Source: Brachionus manjavacas | Lineage: Eukaryota > Rotifera > Eurotatoria > Ploima > Brachionidae | Direction of reading: 5' to 3' | Assembly (NCBI GenBank): GCA_019054805.1 | Contig: JAHQIY010000007.1 | Span: 4,903,501-4,967,500 of the forward strand | Length of the DNA stretch: 64,000 bases | Notes under the pieces: generated by a model | What the model saw: the letters and a program-made list of their open reading frames with translations, nothing else | What the model was told of the DNA's origin: nothing | Databases searched by the model: none | Program-made: the position numbers and the translations under genes | Shown here: positions 11,771 to 22,689 of the stretch, piece after piece | Layout: every line of letters starts with the position of its first letter | Position numbering within the stretch: position 1 is the stretch's first letter

Positions 11771-12275
11771 TCAATTTTAAAAAAATTGTTTTTAAAAAAA
11801 ATATTATTATTTATAAATTAAGGTAATTAAAATGCTTATAGAAAAAATTGAAAATTGGTCGAATCATTGAATTATATTAAGAAGTATATAATTGAACATT
11901 TTTTACTCTAGTGTTTTTGCTTATTGTTTAAAATTTACTTTTTTTTTTACTTTTTTTAACTAAAAATTACCATAATCAAACAAAAATTCAAGTAAAATTA
12001 CGTGAAAAAAAGTAATTTTTTTTCCGAATTCAGGCTCAAAAAATTTAAAAAGTCAAAAATCTCAAAATTCTCAAAAAAGTTAGTATTTTTTTGGAATTTT
12101 TACTTTTTACAAAAATTTACATAAAATCCGTTAATTTTAAGAAAATTCTGGTAAAATCCGGTAAATTTACGTAATTTTACCAGAATTTACGTAAAATAAA
12201 CGGATATTATCATTTAAAAAAATATTATTATTATATTATTATTATTATTATTAAATATTATTATTTATATTATTT

Positions 12276-12339
12276 ATTTTTGTAATACATTACTGCTATG
12301 AAAAAACCAAAAATCATAGCAGTAATGTATTACAAAAAT
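12276..12339. repeat. Perfect 25-bp hairpin
   Basis: ATTTTTGTAATACATTACTG and five further bases at 12276-12300 are exactly inverted at 12315-12339 around a 14-base A-rich loop. A run of ATT repeats precedes it. Confidence 0.85.
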
Positions 12340-12479
12340 TTAACTAAAATATAAAAATTTTATCTTATTTTACGAAAAAGTGGTTAATTATTTTTACTTA
12401 AATATTTTGGTACTTAAATGTACCAAAATTTATAATATTTTACTTTTAATAAAAAAAATATAAATGCTGAACATCACTG

Positions 12480-13425
12480 TATAAAACACTTCTGAATATT
12501 TAAGACTCGAACCAAAATTACACAATCGGATCCGTAGAGACAAACAATGGTGCATTACACATAATATCTTTATTCTTTTTAATCATATTTAAAGAAAATT
12601 TTTTTTTTTTTATTAAAAAATTAAGTAAACATAATATTTCTTTAAAGAACTAAAAATTCTTTGTTTGATTTTCAAAATATGATTAACGGTAATTAGTAAA
12701 TTCCTGTTTAATTTGATTTCACGAAGGTAATGCCAAATTTATTAAATGCTGTTCTCGTTAGAAGAATTTGATGCCAAAATAGAATAATTTTGAAAAAACT
12801 CAAAATAGATCATGTTTAACGATAATGTTGATATTAAGTATTTTTTTAGAGCCATTTTTTAAATAATCTCGTCTTAACTTGTTTATAAAAAAAAATCAAC
12901 AAAAATTTTTTAATTACTTATTAATATTCTTAAATTTAGTTGAGTTTTAGTAAAATACTATCAAATTTAATTTTACAATAAATGTTTAATTTCATATCCA
13001 TCGAGACTGTAAAGTTCGTTTAAATTGATTATTTCAATTCAGTGAAACTTTAATTGCATTTTTACTAAAAATAATTTTGTTCAGTAAAATGCTACATTTA
13101 ATCTTAGTAATTAATTTTTTATTTTCGTCACAATATCTAATAAAATGATTAATACAAAAGGTTTCAAAAGAAAACTTCAACAAACTTCAATCGAATATGA
13201 ATACTTGAAATAGAGAAATAAGAAGAACACAAATCGCAAAGGATTTAGGAGTTTGAGATCAGTAAGTGTTTGGTCTAAGGAACAGGGAAAATATATATTT
13301 GAAGACTATGAAATACATTCAAATCCTGAAAAGCGTTTGACAAAGTATCTCAGATATCTCTATCACAGATAGAAAGCAAGGTCGGCGCTTTGGAGCTAAG
13401 TGTCTGAATCTCATTTCATAACACT
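12480..13425. other. AT-rich spacer, no gene seen
   Basis: No coding frame. Between about 13200 and 13430 the GC content rises and the sequence ends in an A-rich tail (next entry), suggesting an unrecognised retroposon body. Confidence 0.4.
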
Positions 13426-13429
13426 AATC

Positions 13430-13515
13430 TAATTTTTTGTCTTATTTTTTTAATCTTATATTTTTACTTCGCCTACAAGGCGCTTAATGAAAAAATAAAT
13501 AAATAAATAAAATAA
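13430..13515 (+). repeat. Retroposon 3' tail with (AAAT)n
   Basis: CTTCGCCTACAAGGCGCTTA followed by a run of AAATAAATAAATAAAT is typical of a LINE or SINE 3' end. The body would lie at about 13200-13430. Confidence 0.45.
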
Positions 13516-13529
13516 ACTTGCAAGACTCA

Positions 13530-13794
13530 GCAACTTCCAATCAACTTCAAAATTTGAGAAAAGTTCACAGTGGTATACCGAAGGATCAGTTATTGACCCA
13601 ATCCTGTCTGTGCCCTGGATAAATGATATGCCAGGCGGTATGAGGAACAAGTGTAAGCTCTTTGCCGACAAAACTAAGATTTTGGCAAAAGTTAACAATG
13701 AAGTCAATGCACAGAAACTTCAAAGTGATATAGATTCTCTTGTTAATCGGTCGAGCAAGTAATTGATGAGCTTTAATGGTATTAAGTACCGAGC
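13530..13794 (+). pseudogene. LINE reverse transcriptase fragment (CR1-like)
   Basis: Reads HSGIPKG then, after a frame change, a block with INDMPGGMRNKCKLFADKTKI and DIDSLVNRSSK. This matches the RT core of CR1-type LINEs (GVPQGSVLGP ... INDLP ... KLFADDTK). The catalytic second Asp is replaced (FADK). At least one frame change and one stop. It is cut at 13794 by the end of the hAT-like element. Confidence 0.75.
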
Positions 13795-14165
13795 AGTGGA
13801 GGAGCCAGAAAGTTAAAAATGGTGTGGCAAAGAAGAGAGGATAGAATTGGTGCGTTGAGGGGTCTTTATAACAAAGTAATGAAATTTTAAAATCAGTCTT
13901 TTAAAAAAATGTTTTTTTTTTTTTACAAAATTCAAAACACAGTAGAGCAAAAAATTAAATTCATTGGAAAAATTTAAGTCTTCTATTCTTTTGCCTAGAA
14001 AAAATACCAGCAATTTTGTAAACGTCAATTTCTTTTGATTCAGATGACTCATTATTAATGAGGCTTATATCATTTACCTTGACTTGTCCTGCTCTGAAAA
14101 TAATTTTTTATTCTTTTTAAAGCTGAAAAAGTTCTCTCTGCCTCCGCATTTGAAATTAACTTTGT
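13795..14165 (-). mobile_element. hAT transposon 3' end with dimerisation-domain remnant
   Basis: On the - strand the stretch from about 14165 reads NAEAERTFSALKRIKNY, then QSRTSQG, then further decayed sequence with SLINNESSESKEID and IAGIFSRQK. This is the conserved C-terminal dimerisation region of hAT transposases. The end CAGTGGAGGAGCCAGAAAGT at 13795 resembles known hAT termini (CAGTGGCGGAGCCAG). Several stops and frame changes. The opposite end was not found, so the 8-bp target duplication could not be tested. The element lies inside or against the LINE fragment at 13530-13794. Confidence 0.75.
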
Positions 14166-14344
14166 TTTTTTTTTTTTTTTTTTTTATTTAACTTTGTTTA
14201 AAGCCAGTTAAGTTAACGAAATACACTTTTTATCCGTCGAAAAAATTAAGAAAACAGATATTTTTTTGGACAATAAAAAGGGACGAACATTACCTATACT
14301 GTTAAAATACTTAAAACATTGCACTAACAATTTTTTTTTGTATA

Positions 14345-14770
14345 AAAAAAAAGTCGTCTCAAAATGAATCTGATACTTCAAATTCAAATCAAATTATCAA
14401 CGTCCCCATCAATCGTGATCATCTTGATTTAGTAGACGATGAGGATGACGATGAAGTGGACCAAGTTAATATCAACAATAAACGAACAAAAATAAGAAGT
14501 ACGTTTATAGTTGAACAAGAGTTCGATGACAAGCTTATAACGTTAGATCATTTGAAGAGCGAAACGAATAACAGATGGGTCAAATAAAGGAATCGACATC
14601 TATCTAATCTTTTTTTTAAGAACTACCATTGCTTTCATTTGATTAGTCTTACAGTAAATTTGGGTAAAATAGTAATACCAACCCAATATATAAAAGTTTC
14701 TATTGAACCAAAAGCCAAATCCGGTAGAAAGGATAAGTCTAAGTCTTGTTTAGTAAATCAATTAAATTAG
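14345..14770 (+). pseudogene. Unassigned transposon-like coding remnant
   Basis: An open stretch from about 14350 to 14587 encodes a Ser/Asn/Asp-rich peptide with DLVDDEDDDEVDQVN, then RTKIRSTFIVEQEFDDKLIT and NNRWVK, then a stop, with more coding-like sequence (PKAKSGRKDKSKS) to about 14765. The acidic stretch followed by a short basic/aromatic region recalls the N-terminus of the MULE protein at the window start, but the FLYWCH Cys/His set is not present. Function unknown. Confidence 0.35.
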
Positions 14771-15066
14771 GTAAAAACTAAGTAATTTAGGCTATAAATT
14801 AAGTAATTTTTGTTTTGATTTTTTTTTCACTTAAACTTGACTAAATAAAATAAACATAAAATTAATAATTTTGTACGTCTTTTTTTGTATTAAAAATTTT
14901 ATTCAATAAAAAAATTTTTTATACGTAAATTAAGTAATTTGTACATTTTTTTATTCGAGATTCTAAGTAAATTATCAGTACAGGTAATATTTCTTCAATA
15001 AAAAGGAGAATTAACTATTAAATCCCCAATCAGAAGTCATATTTTTGTTAGATACTAACAATAACT

Positions 15067-15224
15067 AAACTCTGAAGGAGCACTAGCACGGTACAGATAA
15101 AAAACCAAAAAAAATAAAGTCAAATTTTGACTTGACTTTTTTTTGATTTTTCAAGTCAAGTCTAAACCTGACTTTATTTTTTTTGGTTTTTTATCTGTAC
15201 CGTGCTAGTGCTCCTTCAGAGTTT
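15067..15224. repeat. Perfect 55-bp inverted repeat made of LINE 3' tails
   Basis: 15067-15121 and 15170-15224 are exact reverse complements, each containing CTGAAGGAGCACTAGCACGG and the following TACAGAT. The same word ends the LINE at 62220-63145 (GAAGGAGCCCTAGCTCGGTA) and those at 37298 and 61950. So two LINE tails face each other tail to tail. The 48-base spacer contains CAAGTCAAGTC and its complement. Confidence 0.9.
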
Positions 15225-15599
15225 AAAAAAAAAAAAAAAAAATTAAATAAAAAATAAATAATGTAAGATAAAAAAAAAATTGAAAATATAAAAAAAATAT
15301 AGTAAAAAGGATTTAAATAAACGAAATATAAAAAAAAAGTATATATTGTTATGTAACAAATTGAATTTTAATTTTTTATTTTAACATGTAGTTTGTTAAG
15401 TAAAAAAAAAAATTATTTAAATGGACGAAGACAAGAAATTAGACTTTGGTATTTATTTAATAATGGATCTATATTTTGAAATATTAATTTTTTGGTTAAC
15501 AAAATGATTGAATTAAAAATGTAAACGTTAAAGAGATTTAGAGAAAAAAATTCTAAATTCAATTTTTACACAAACTATAATTTAGTAAAAGAAAATCAG

Positions 15600-15740
15600 A
15601 CAAAACATCAACTCAAGTTACTTTTTAACTTTTTACTCAAAAAAAAATCAAGTTTAGTTGTGACTTGACTTTTAACTGTAAGAAAAAATTCAAGTCAAGT
15701 CGTGACTTAAGACTTGATGAACAACTCTGAGTGTAATTAA
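15600..15740. repeat. GACTTGACTT / AGAGTTGTT repeat family, copy
   Basis: Contains repeated GACTTGACTT/AAGTCAAGTC words and ends GATGAACAACTCTGAGTG. A similar arrangement is at 43155-43266 (ends AAACAACTCTGG) and a weaker one near 46880-46970 (CAGAGTTGTTTTTGAG). Looks like a small MITE family; ends not fixed. Confidence 0.45.
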
Positions 15741-16130
15741 ATAATTTTTTTTTTGTGAGATTAAAATTTTTTTTTTGACATGTTCCTTTTTGAATTTTTT
15801 AAACAGGCTTGAGTATTTTATTATTTTTTTCAAAAATATTTTATAAATTAAATTAAAATAAAGAAATAACAATTGATAAATTACTCTTAAATTTATTTTA
15901 ACTCGATGAAAAAAAATATATTGAAATATATGAAAAACCGATGAAATTTATATTTTTCATCGATGTAACATAATGAATCCGCTCACTCCTCATCGATGAT
16001 AACTCGATGAATTTTTTTTTTCATTGATGCAACATCAAATTCTATTTGACTGGGATTCAAAATTTTTTTTTTTTTAGTTCGAAAAAAAAATTTAAATATC
16101 CTAAAATAAAGAAGAGGTGAAAGAAAAAAA

Positions 16131-16568
16131 GAGGTGGTAGTGTAGTGGGTAAAACAACAGCTTATTGCGACTGAGAGTCCGGGTTCGAATCTTATTTTAG
16201 TTATAACTAAAATAGGACTAAAAAATAAATAAATTAATAAAAAAAGTAAATAAATTATGGATTTGAGCTACTGCTTTCAGTGTTGTGCTTCTACTTACCA
16301 TCTGGTTTGAGTTCATGGCCAAATCATTTCTCTAGATGGCTGTTACTATTCATCTAAAAAATGGAACCTGACATTAGAACAGCGATTATATTCCTATGGG
16401 AACGTGTCACGACTCGCGAGTCAAGGGGAATATAGCGTCGAAAGACGTAAGTAGCGAGTATAAAAAAATTCCGTTATAAGCAGCAATGCTTCTACAAGCT
16501 AACCAAATATAACTTGTATTGTTCTACAAGGGTTTAGACTTGTCGCAAAAAACTACTACTACTACTCC
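16131..16568 (+). mobile_element. tRNA-derived SINE
   Basis: Starts GAGGTGGTAGTGTAGTGGGT, which contains a polymerase III A box (TAGTGTAGTGG, 16138-16148), followed 33 bases later by a near-perfect B box (GGTTCGAATCT, 16182-16192). A 350-base non-tRNA body of higher GC follows and ends in an (ACT)n run at about 16551-16568. The CR1-like LINEs at 18885-20860 and 47780-48853 end in the same kind of run, so one of them could be the mobilising partner. Not a functional tRNA: the arms do not fold into a full cloverleaf and no discriminator end is seen. Confidence 0.8.
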
Positions 16569-16724
16569 TAAAATGACTTTCAAATTCCACAATACTCGAT
16601 TATAGATTTTTATCTTTATCTAGCTTTTGCTTGAATGTTTTGAGTGTCCATCCATTCAAAAAAACTATTATGGGATTAATTTTCAAAATCAAGCAATTTA
16701 GAATTTGGTGAAAAATTCTATTAC

Positions 16725-17625
16725 TTATTTATTTATTTATTTATTTAAAGTTAAAGTCCCATGGACAAATTTTTTACACCCAGTGTTCCAAATTAGCAAA
16801 CCCTTTTAAAAAGTTGCTGTTCTTTAAGACTCAAAATCTCAAAGATAAAACTTACTCCAATTTTAGTGCTTTGTTCAAACGTTTTGTTTTTGTAAATTTA
16901 CTGAGTCCAATAAATGTTTTTTTTAAAAATATTATATCAAATTCGTTTAAACTCTTTTCATTAATAAAGACATTATCTTAAAGATATCTAAAGATTGATT
17001 GAGAGAACTGGTTGTATAGTAAGCTATAGTCTCCGGCTTCATTAGTTTTGGTTTGCATCCAACACTGTTTAGAGAGTAAAAACTCTTTTCAACTTTTTCA
17101 TCTTATTTTCAACGAAATCATTTATTGGTTTTTGATTTCCAATAAATAAGCCAAGATAAATCAAACTTTGTACTTTTGGAATCGTAGAACCATTTAATTT
17201 AAAATCTGTTTTAAAACCTGTACTTTTTTTTCGAATATGATTGATGCCGATTTAGAGGCATTAAATTCGATTTTCCAGTCCTTGGCAAATTCTTCACAAT
17301 TTCTTAGCAAAATTTTAATGTGTTCTTCCGATTCATCACAGTAGGCAAGAATGGACAAATTTATCTCACCAATCTTTTCACCAACTTTTAAATCAGTACA
17401 TAAAGATAACATTTTATCGATGAAAAAATTAAATAAGTATGGAGATAATATTCCTCCTTGTTTGACCCCTTCTGTTATAGGAAAAGAATTACTTTTTTCT
17501 CCACTAACTTGATGATCACTTTAGAAATTTCATAATATCTGTATGATATTTTCCAAAAATAATTATTCGTTTTTCCAATTTGTTTGTAGAAAAGCCCAGC
17601 ACGCCATAGTTTATCAAATGCTTAT
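16725..17625 (-). mobile_element. LINE fragment (RT domain to 3' tail)
   Basis: On the - strand, pieces read AFDKLWRAGL, then TEGVKQGGILSPYLFNFFID, then INLSILAYCDESEEHI and CEEFAKDWKIEFNASKS. These are the RT blocks of a non-LTR element, with the YADD box changed to AYCDES. After the coding remains come 3' sequence with AATTTACAAAAACAAAACG and a terminal CCATGGGACTTTAACTTT followed by (AAAT)n at 16729-16760. Several stops and frame changes. The CCATGGGAC end recurs on - at about 57490-57545. Confidence 0.75.
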
Positions 17626-17690
17626 AAAAAGTATTTTAAATGCAGTAGCATTTTATAGAGTAAATTTATTTTAGCAAAAAAAAAAATAAT

Positions 17691-20600
17691 TTTAGATACA
17701 AAATGGTTTAATTTTTTGTGTTTGAATTACAAAATGTATCCAATGTTGAAATAACATTGAAAAAGTGCGATGCTTCAAATATTTTTTTCAGTTTCAAAAA
17801 AAAAAAAATATTAAGTTAATTTTGCAAACATGAAAAACTTTGTTTGTTTTTTTTTATAAATTTTGACTTTGTATTTATGGTATGATGATCCTTAAAAATA
17901 ATATTTGTAGTTTAAAAAATTATCTACACTCTGTTTTCCATTTTTCATAAATTAAGTATTTGATAAAATGTACCAAACGAAAGTAAATTATCACTAAAGT
18001 CAAACTTTTATAAGAAGAAAACTAAGTTTTCGGTTCTAGTCGCTTAGGTAAACTATGGTTCACCTGGAACAATTATTGTTCTCAGGTTTTATTTCAAAAA
18101 TGTTAAAAAAAGAGTTTTTATTGTCCAAATGGCTGTCCAAAAATAAATAGATAATTTTTTTATTTTTTTTATGTAATTTTTTTTACTTAATTAGTGAATA
18201 AAATTAAAATAAAGTTATGATTAAATTGAATTAGTGTTTTTTCATCTTTGTGATTTTTTTATTTTTTGTGTTCTTTTTCTGAAATAATAATTATAAACTG
18301 CATTTGTTAAATGTTTATTGATTGTGCTATTTTTTACAAATTTAGTGAAGATTTTTACTGGATTTATGGATAGATATTATTTATGCTTTTTATGAACTAT
18401 TAGTTGACCTAATCTTAAAATTATTAACCTATTTGAAATTTTTTCATCTATTTAGAAAAAAAGCTAATGTAATGATAAAAAATATGATAGAAAAAATAAT
18501 TATATAGAAAATTTAAAGTTTAGCGGAGTAGGTAAAAACAGATGAATCTATGTTCCCCAAAGTCAAACACTTAAAGAGTGAAAAAATGATTTTAACTTTC
18601 TTTAATTTTTTATTATTTTATGCGCATTTGGGTATTTGGGATTGTTGAAAGGGTTATTCCAAGTCAACCAGATCAGAACAAATGCTAAGCAATTTTTAAA
18701 GCTACTTAAAATTAAAAATAAAATAATTTTTAACTAATTTTTACATCAGTTTCGAGAATTAGGCATTCTATTAAACAGCTTTATTCAATTTGTTCACATA
18801 ATCTAAAAATTGTTCGTCTAATTCTATTTTGGTTCATCCTAATTCTATTTTAAACAAAAAATTGAGTGAACCAAAGGACATTTAGTGATGCAATGGGAGT
18901 TAGCCCTAGCATCAGCAAGCAAGCAACAAGGCTCACCGCCTCGTCGTCGATTGGCTGTACACAAGGGAGACTTCATTGCGATGGAGAAAGAGCTCCGTAA
19001 ATTTGACTGGCACAGACTTTTAAGGGACAGCGAGTCGACGTCATGTACAGTTTATTCCTTGACACCTACAGCCAGCTATGCAGTTATTTCATCCCAATAG
19101 CACGAACCAGAAAGAGAACCGATGCCCCGTGGATGAACAAAGAGCTAAAACGAATGGTAAAACGGAAGAGACAGTTGAAGGACATAAACGACAATACGAA
19201 GAGCAAGTCCACAATTGAGGCATACCGAGCTATGAGTGCTAATGTTAAAAGAGCCTCAAACAAAGCCGTGAGGTCATTTGAATTAAGCCTCGCTATTGAC
19301 AAGAAGAATCCAGAATATTCACCTACATCGGCTCAAAGCAGTCAGTCAAGCAAGAAATCGCCAAAATCTCTTCAAATGGTATCGAGTACAGCGGTGGTAA
19401 GGAGATTGCTGAGGTACTAAACGCCCATTTCTCTTCAGTTTTTGCAGACGAAAGAGAAGATGAAAGCCTTCCGGACGAGGATAGACTCGGCATTAAAACT
19501 CGTCTAGCGAATCTAGAAATAACAACTGCAGAAGTAGAAAAACGTATTTCGAGCTTGAAGGAAGATAAGTCGCCAGGTAAGACCTCGTTCACTTTCTAGA
19601 AATGTGCCGCCGCTTGGGCAGTGCCATTAGCCATGATCTTCGAGCGCTCACCCGCGGAAGGAGAGGTACCGTCATACTGGAGGGATGCCAACGTGACTCC
19701 AATCTTCAAGAAAGGCTGTCGCAAGGACCCGGGTAATTACAGACCAGTTTCTCTAACTTCTGTGCCATGTTAGATCATGGAAAGCATGGTAAGGGACAGT
19801 TTGGTTGGACATTTAGGAGCCAACGACCTGATATGTAAGGAGCAACACGGTTTCGTCCCTAGAAAGGCCTGCGTTACGAACCTCTTAGAATTAGCCGATT
19901 TGACGACAAGAGCAATCGTAGACAAGTGCCCAGTAGATGACATCTACACCGATTTTGCGAAGGCTTTTGACAAGGTTCCACATCAAAGACTGTTGCTCAA
20001 GCTTTCAGCTCACGGGGTAGAAGGAACCGTACTCAGATGAATCAGGGCGTTCCTTTCGGACAGGAGGCAAAGAGTTGTCCTCGGCGAGTATTGCTCGGAA
20101 TGGGCACCAGTCACGAGCTCGGTCCCTCAGGGCTCAGTCATAGGTCCAACGCTCTTCGTGGTCTTCATAAACGACCTACCATAACATATAAGCTTTCCAT
20201 GTAAGCTGTATGCAGATGTCTGTAAGATCATCGTGCGCTTACTCACGAGCAGCTGTAGTGAGCAACTTCAACGCGACTTGGAAGCCTTAGCAGCATGGTG
20301 CGACAAATGGCTGATGAAACTGAACCTCGGCAAATGTAAGGTCATGCATTACGGAAAGCGTAACCCGGGGAATAAATACCACATCCTAGATAGGTCGACC
20401 GGTATACCACACGAGCTTGAGGTTACTAAAACGGAAAAAGACCTGGGAGTCCATGTGAGTGACAATTTGGGCACAAAGATTCAGGTGGATAAATCCGCGG
20501 CAAAAGCCAACTCCATGCTCGGAGTGCTTCGCAAAACGCTGGTTTCGAGGGATGCGTATATATGGAAAAAAATGTACACTACTAACTCCTCTCTACAAGT

Positions 20601-21311
20601 TGGACCGACCAGAAGCGGGCATCGAGGGCACATCAGACCAGAGCTAGTGAAGGACTGTCTAATCAGACGTAACGCTTTCCGCAACAGGGTAGCAAGAATG
20701 TGGAACAAGCTACCCGATTCAGTCATTGACGCACCAAGTGTCAACTCTTTCAAGAAGAGGATTGACGACCAAAGAACAGGCTGCTCATAGGACTCAGGTT
20801 CTCTTGCTGGAGTCATCCGGCAACTCGCAGTCATCCAACTACTATTACTACTACTACTTCACATAACCTGCGAACAAGAATTTTTCGGATAATAAGTGAA
20901 CTATGGTTCACCTAACCAACTAGACGCAGTTTTTCAACGAATGAATAAACTTTAGTCTAAATGAATTATTTATCTATTTTTTTTTTTTCACTTCTCATTT
21001 TTTTTTATTCTTTTTTACATGTTTTTATTCTAAAGAAGCATTTGCTCGGTAAAAAAAATAACTGAATTGTTTAAAAGTAAAAAAAGAATTTTCAATATTT
21101 TTTTTCAAATTTCCACATAAAAATTAAACTCATTCTATTTCGCCAAAGAGATTAATTTCAAATATGAAAATGCTTGCAAGTTTAACTTTAATTATTTTAT
21201 TTTAGAAACTGAAAAAAATATTTAAGACGTCGCACTTTTTCAATGTTAATTCAACATTCGATACAATTTGTAATTCAAACACAAAAAAATAAACCAAATC
21301 GATTTCTATCT
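17691..21311. mobile_element. Inverted-repeat-bounded element carrying a LINE insertion
   Basis: 17691-17834 is an inverted copy of about 21170-21311, roughly 85 percent identical. Shared blocks are TTTTTTGTGTTTGAATTACA, TAACATTGAAAAAGTGCGA and AATATTTTTTTCAGTTTC. A second inner pair of inverted blocks around TCTAGT(C/T)G(C/G)TTAGGT and a GTTCACCT palindrome lie at 18040-18090 and 20865-20920. No transposase is visible between the arms. What is there is the LINE at 18885-20860. Superfamily unknown; target duplication not clear. Confidence 0.6.
18885..20860 (+). mobile_element. CR1-like LINE, 5'-truncated, GC-rich
   Basis: About 2 kb of balanced-GC sequence in AT-rich surroundings. In order on +: the region between endonuclease and RT (RLLRDSES, APWMNKELKRMVKRKRQLKD, ISSLKEDKSPG), the RT start (YWRDANVTPIFKKG, PGNYRPVSLTS), the RT core ([56 protein letters not shown]) and the thumb and tail (NLGKCKVMHYGK, EKDLGVHVSDNL, NRVARMWNKLPDSVIDAPSV). 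The YADD box reads YADV, so the catalytic centre is changed. Stops and frame changes interrupt it near 19382-19410, 19598, 19770, 20038 and 20180. It ends in an (ACT)n run at about 20837-20860. The endonuclease domain is missing. Confidence 0.9.
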
Positions 21312-22689
21312 AAAAAAATATGCCGTTATTGGTAAAATCTAAAAAATTTTATGTTTTCATTTTCATATTCTTATATTTTCTACTATTTTTATCCAATACT
21401 TAAAATTATTTAAATTTAAAAGATTTGAAAACTAACATTCGGAAAGAAAAGTAAAGAAATCATCAAATTTTAAAATTCTTAAAACAGAAAATTTATGCGG
21501 TGATTTTAGAACTTTTGAAGAAATTTTTATGAGAATAGAAATAATTGAGAAGGAAAGTAACCAAAATTTAATAAGGTTTAATCGATCTTTTTTTGTAACA
21601 CAATTGAAATAATATTGAAACAACCTTCATTTTACCTTTGATTACGTAAATTAATGAGAAAAAAATGGTAAAAGCATTCACTTTTACGTAAATTGGTGAT
21701 AAATTTTCGTCAAATAAGTAGAATAAAATTGAGGAAATGAAGATTATTAGAGGATTTTTTTACAAAAATAAAGCATCTAAATTTTATTGAAAAATTCATT
21801 TGCTATTCATTATAAGCTTTTAAACAAAAAGTTTGCGACACCTTTGATATATTTCATTCCATCCCAAATGAAAGACTTGCTTTGTTGTTAAAAAATTTCT
21901 ACATTATAAAGCTTTGGTACAATTTATTTTTTTAAATTTATACAAATTATTTTATTATTTTGGATTTTTGTTAATTCTGTGAAGTTTTTACTAAAAAGAT
22001 TGTGTTTGAAAATTAAGAATAATTAATTATTACTGAAACAAGTTGACCAAAATTAAATGAAATTCTATTATATTTCATTTTGCCTATTTATTTTACAAAA
22101 TATTCCTGATTTCTTTTAGTCTTTGCAAATCTAGATGCCTTTTTCGAATCGTTTTAAATAAAATATACATTTTAGGCACACGTAACAATTATGTTTTAAT
22201 TAAGGACTGATTGCTCATTGAAATATTAGAATAAATATGTATTTCGACATTTTAAAAAATTAGTTTTTTTAAAGTTTTTTGAAAACTGACATATAAGAAT
22301 TATCAAATTTTATAAAAAAAATTAAGAGGTAATTTTGTTCAAATTTAAAATCGTGATAAATTTTGATAAACAAATTGCATCAAATAACATGATTTATGAT
22401 ATAACAGCTAATTCGACATATTTTTTTGATAAATAAAGTTAAAGGGTAGGGCTAATCTAATCATGTTTTTAGAGCTTATGTGGTATCTTTTTAAAAACAG
22501 CATTGTTAAATATTTAATTAAAATATTTAGAGAAAATTCTAAATTAAAAAAAAACAGCTTGATATATCTTTTATTTGAATTAATTCTTAAGTAACTTTTA
22601 AGATTAAAAATATATTTGCCAAGGTAACATTTAAAGGATTTTTTTAATTATATTTTTTGTTTTTTAGATTTTAGTTTTTAATTTAAAAA
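21312..22689. other. AT-rich spacer upstream of ubiquitin-like gene
   Basis: No coding frame recognised. A pyrimidine-rich stretch ending TTTTTTAG at about 22667 could be a splice acceptor for a 5' leader exon of the ubiquitin-like gene. Confidence 0.4.

Larger units (their letters stand above)
11500..12479 (+). mobile_element. ACGTAAA-rich Tc1-like element, right end at 12479
   Basis: The region is dense in (T)TTACGTAAA and GTAAAATTACG words and holds the transposase remnant at 11587-11770. It ends AGCATTTATA-type on the reverse strand: the + strand finishes GCTGAACATCACTG followed by TA at 12480-12481, so the reverse strand starts TA-CAGTGATGTTCAGC. A comparable start, TA-CAGTGATGCTCCGG with ACGTAAA words behind it, is at 63697. 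The left end could not be placed. Confidence 0.4.

Noticed and set aside
16131-16202. Possible tRNA gene
   Set aside because: Good A and B boxes, but it does not fold as a full cloverleaf and continues into a body with a simple-repeat end, so it is a SINE head.
18885-19592. Several short frames on both strands, some over 100 residues
   Set aside because: They are pieces or shadows of the one broken LINE; listed as a single element.
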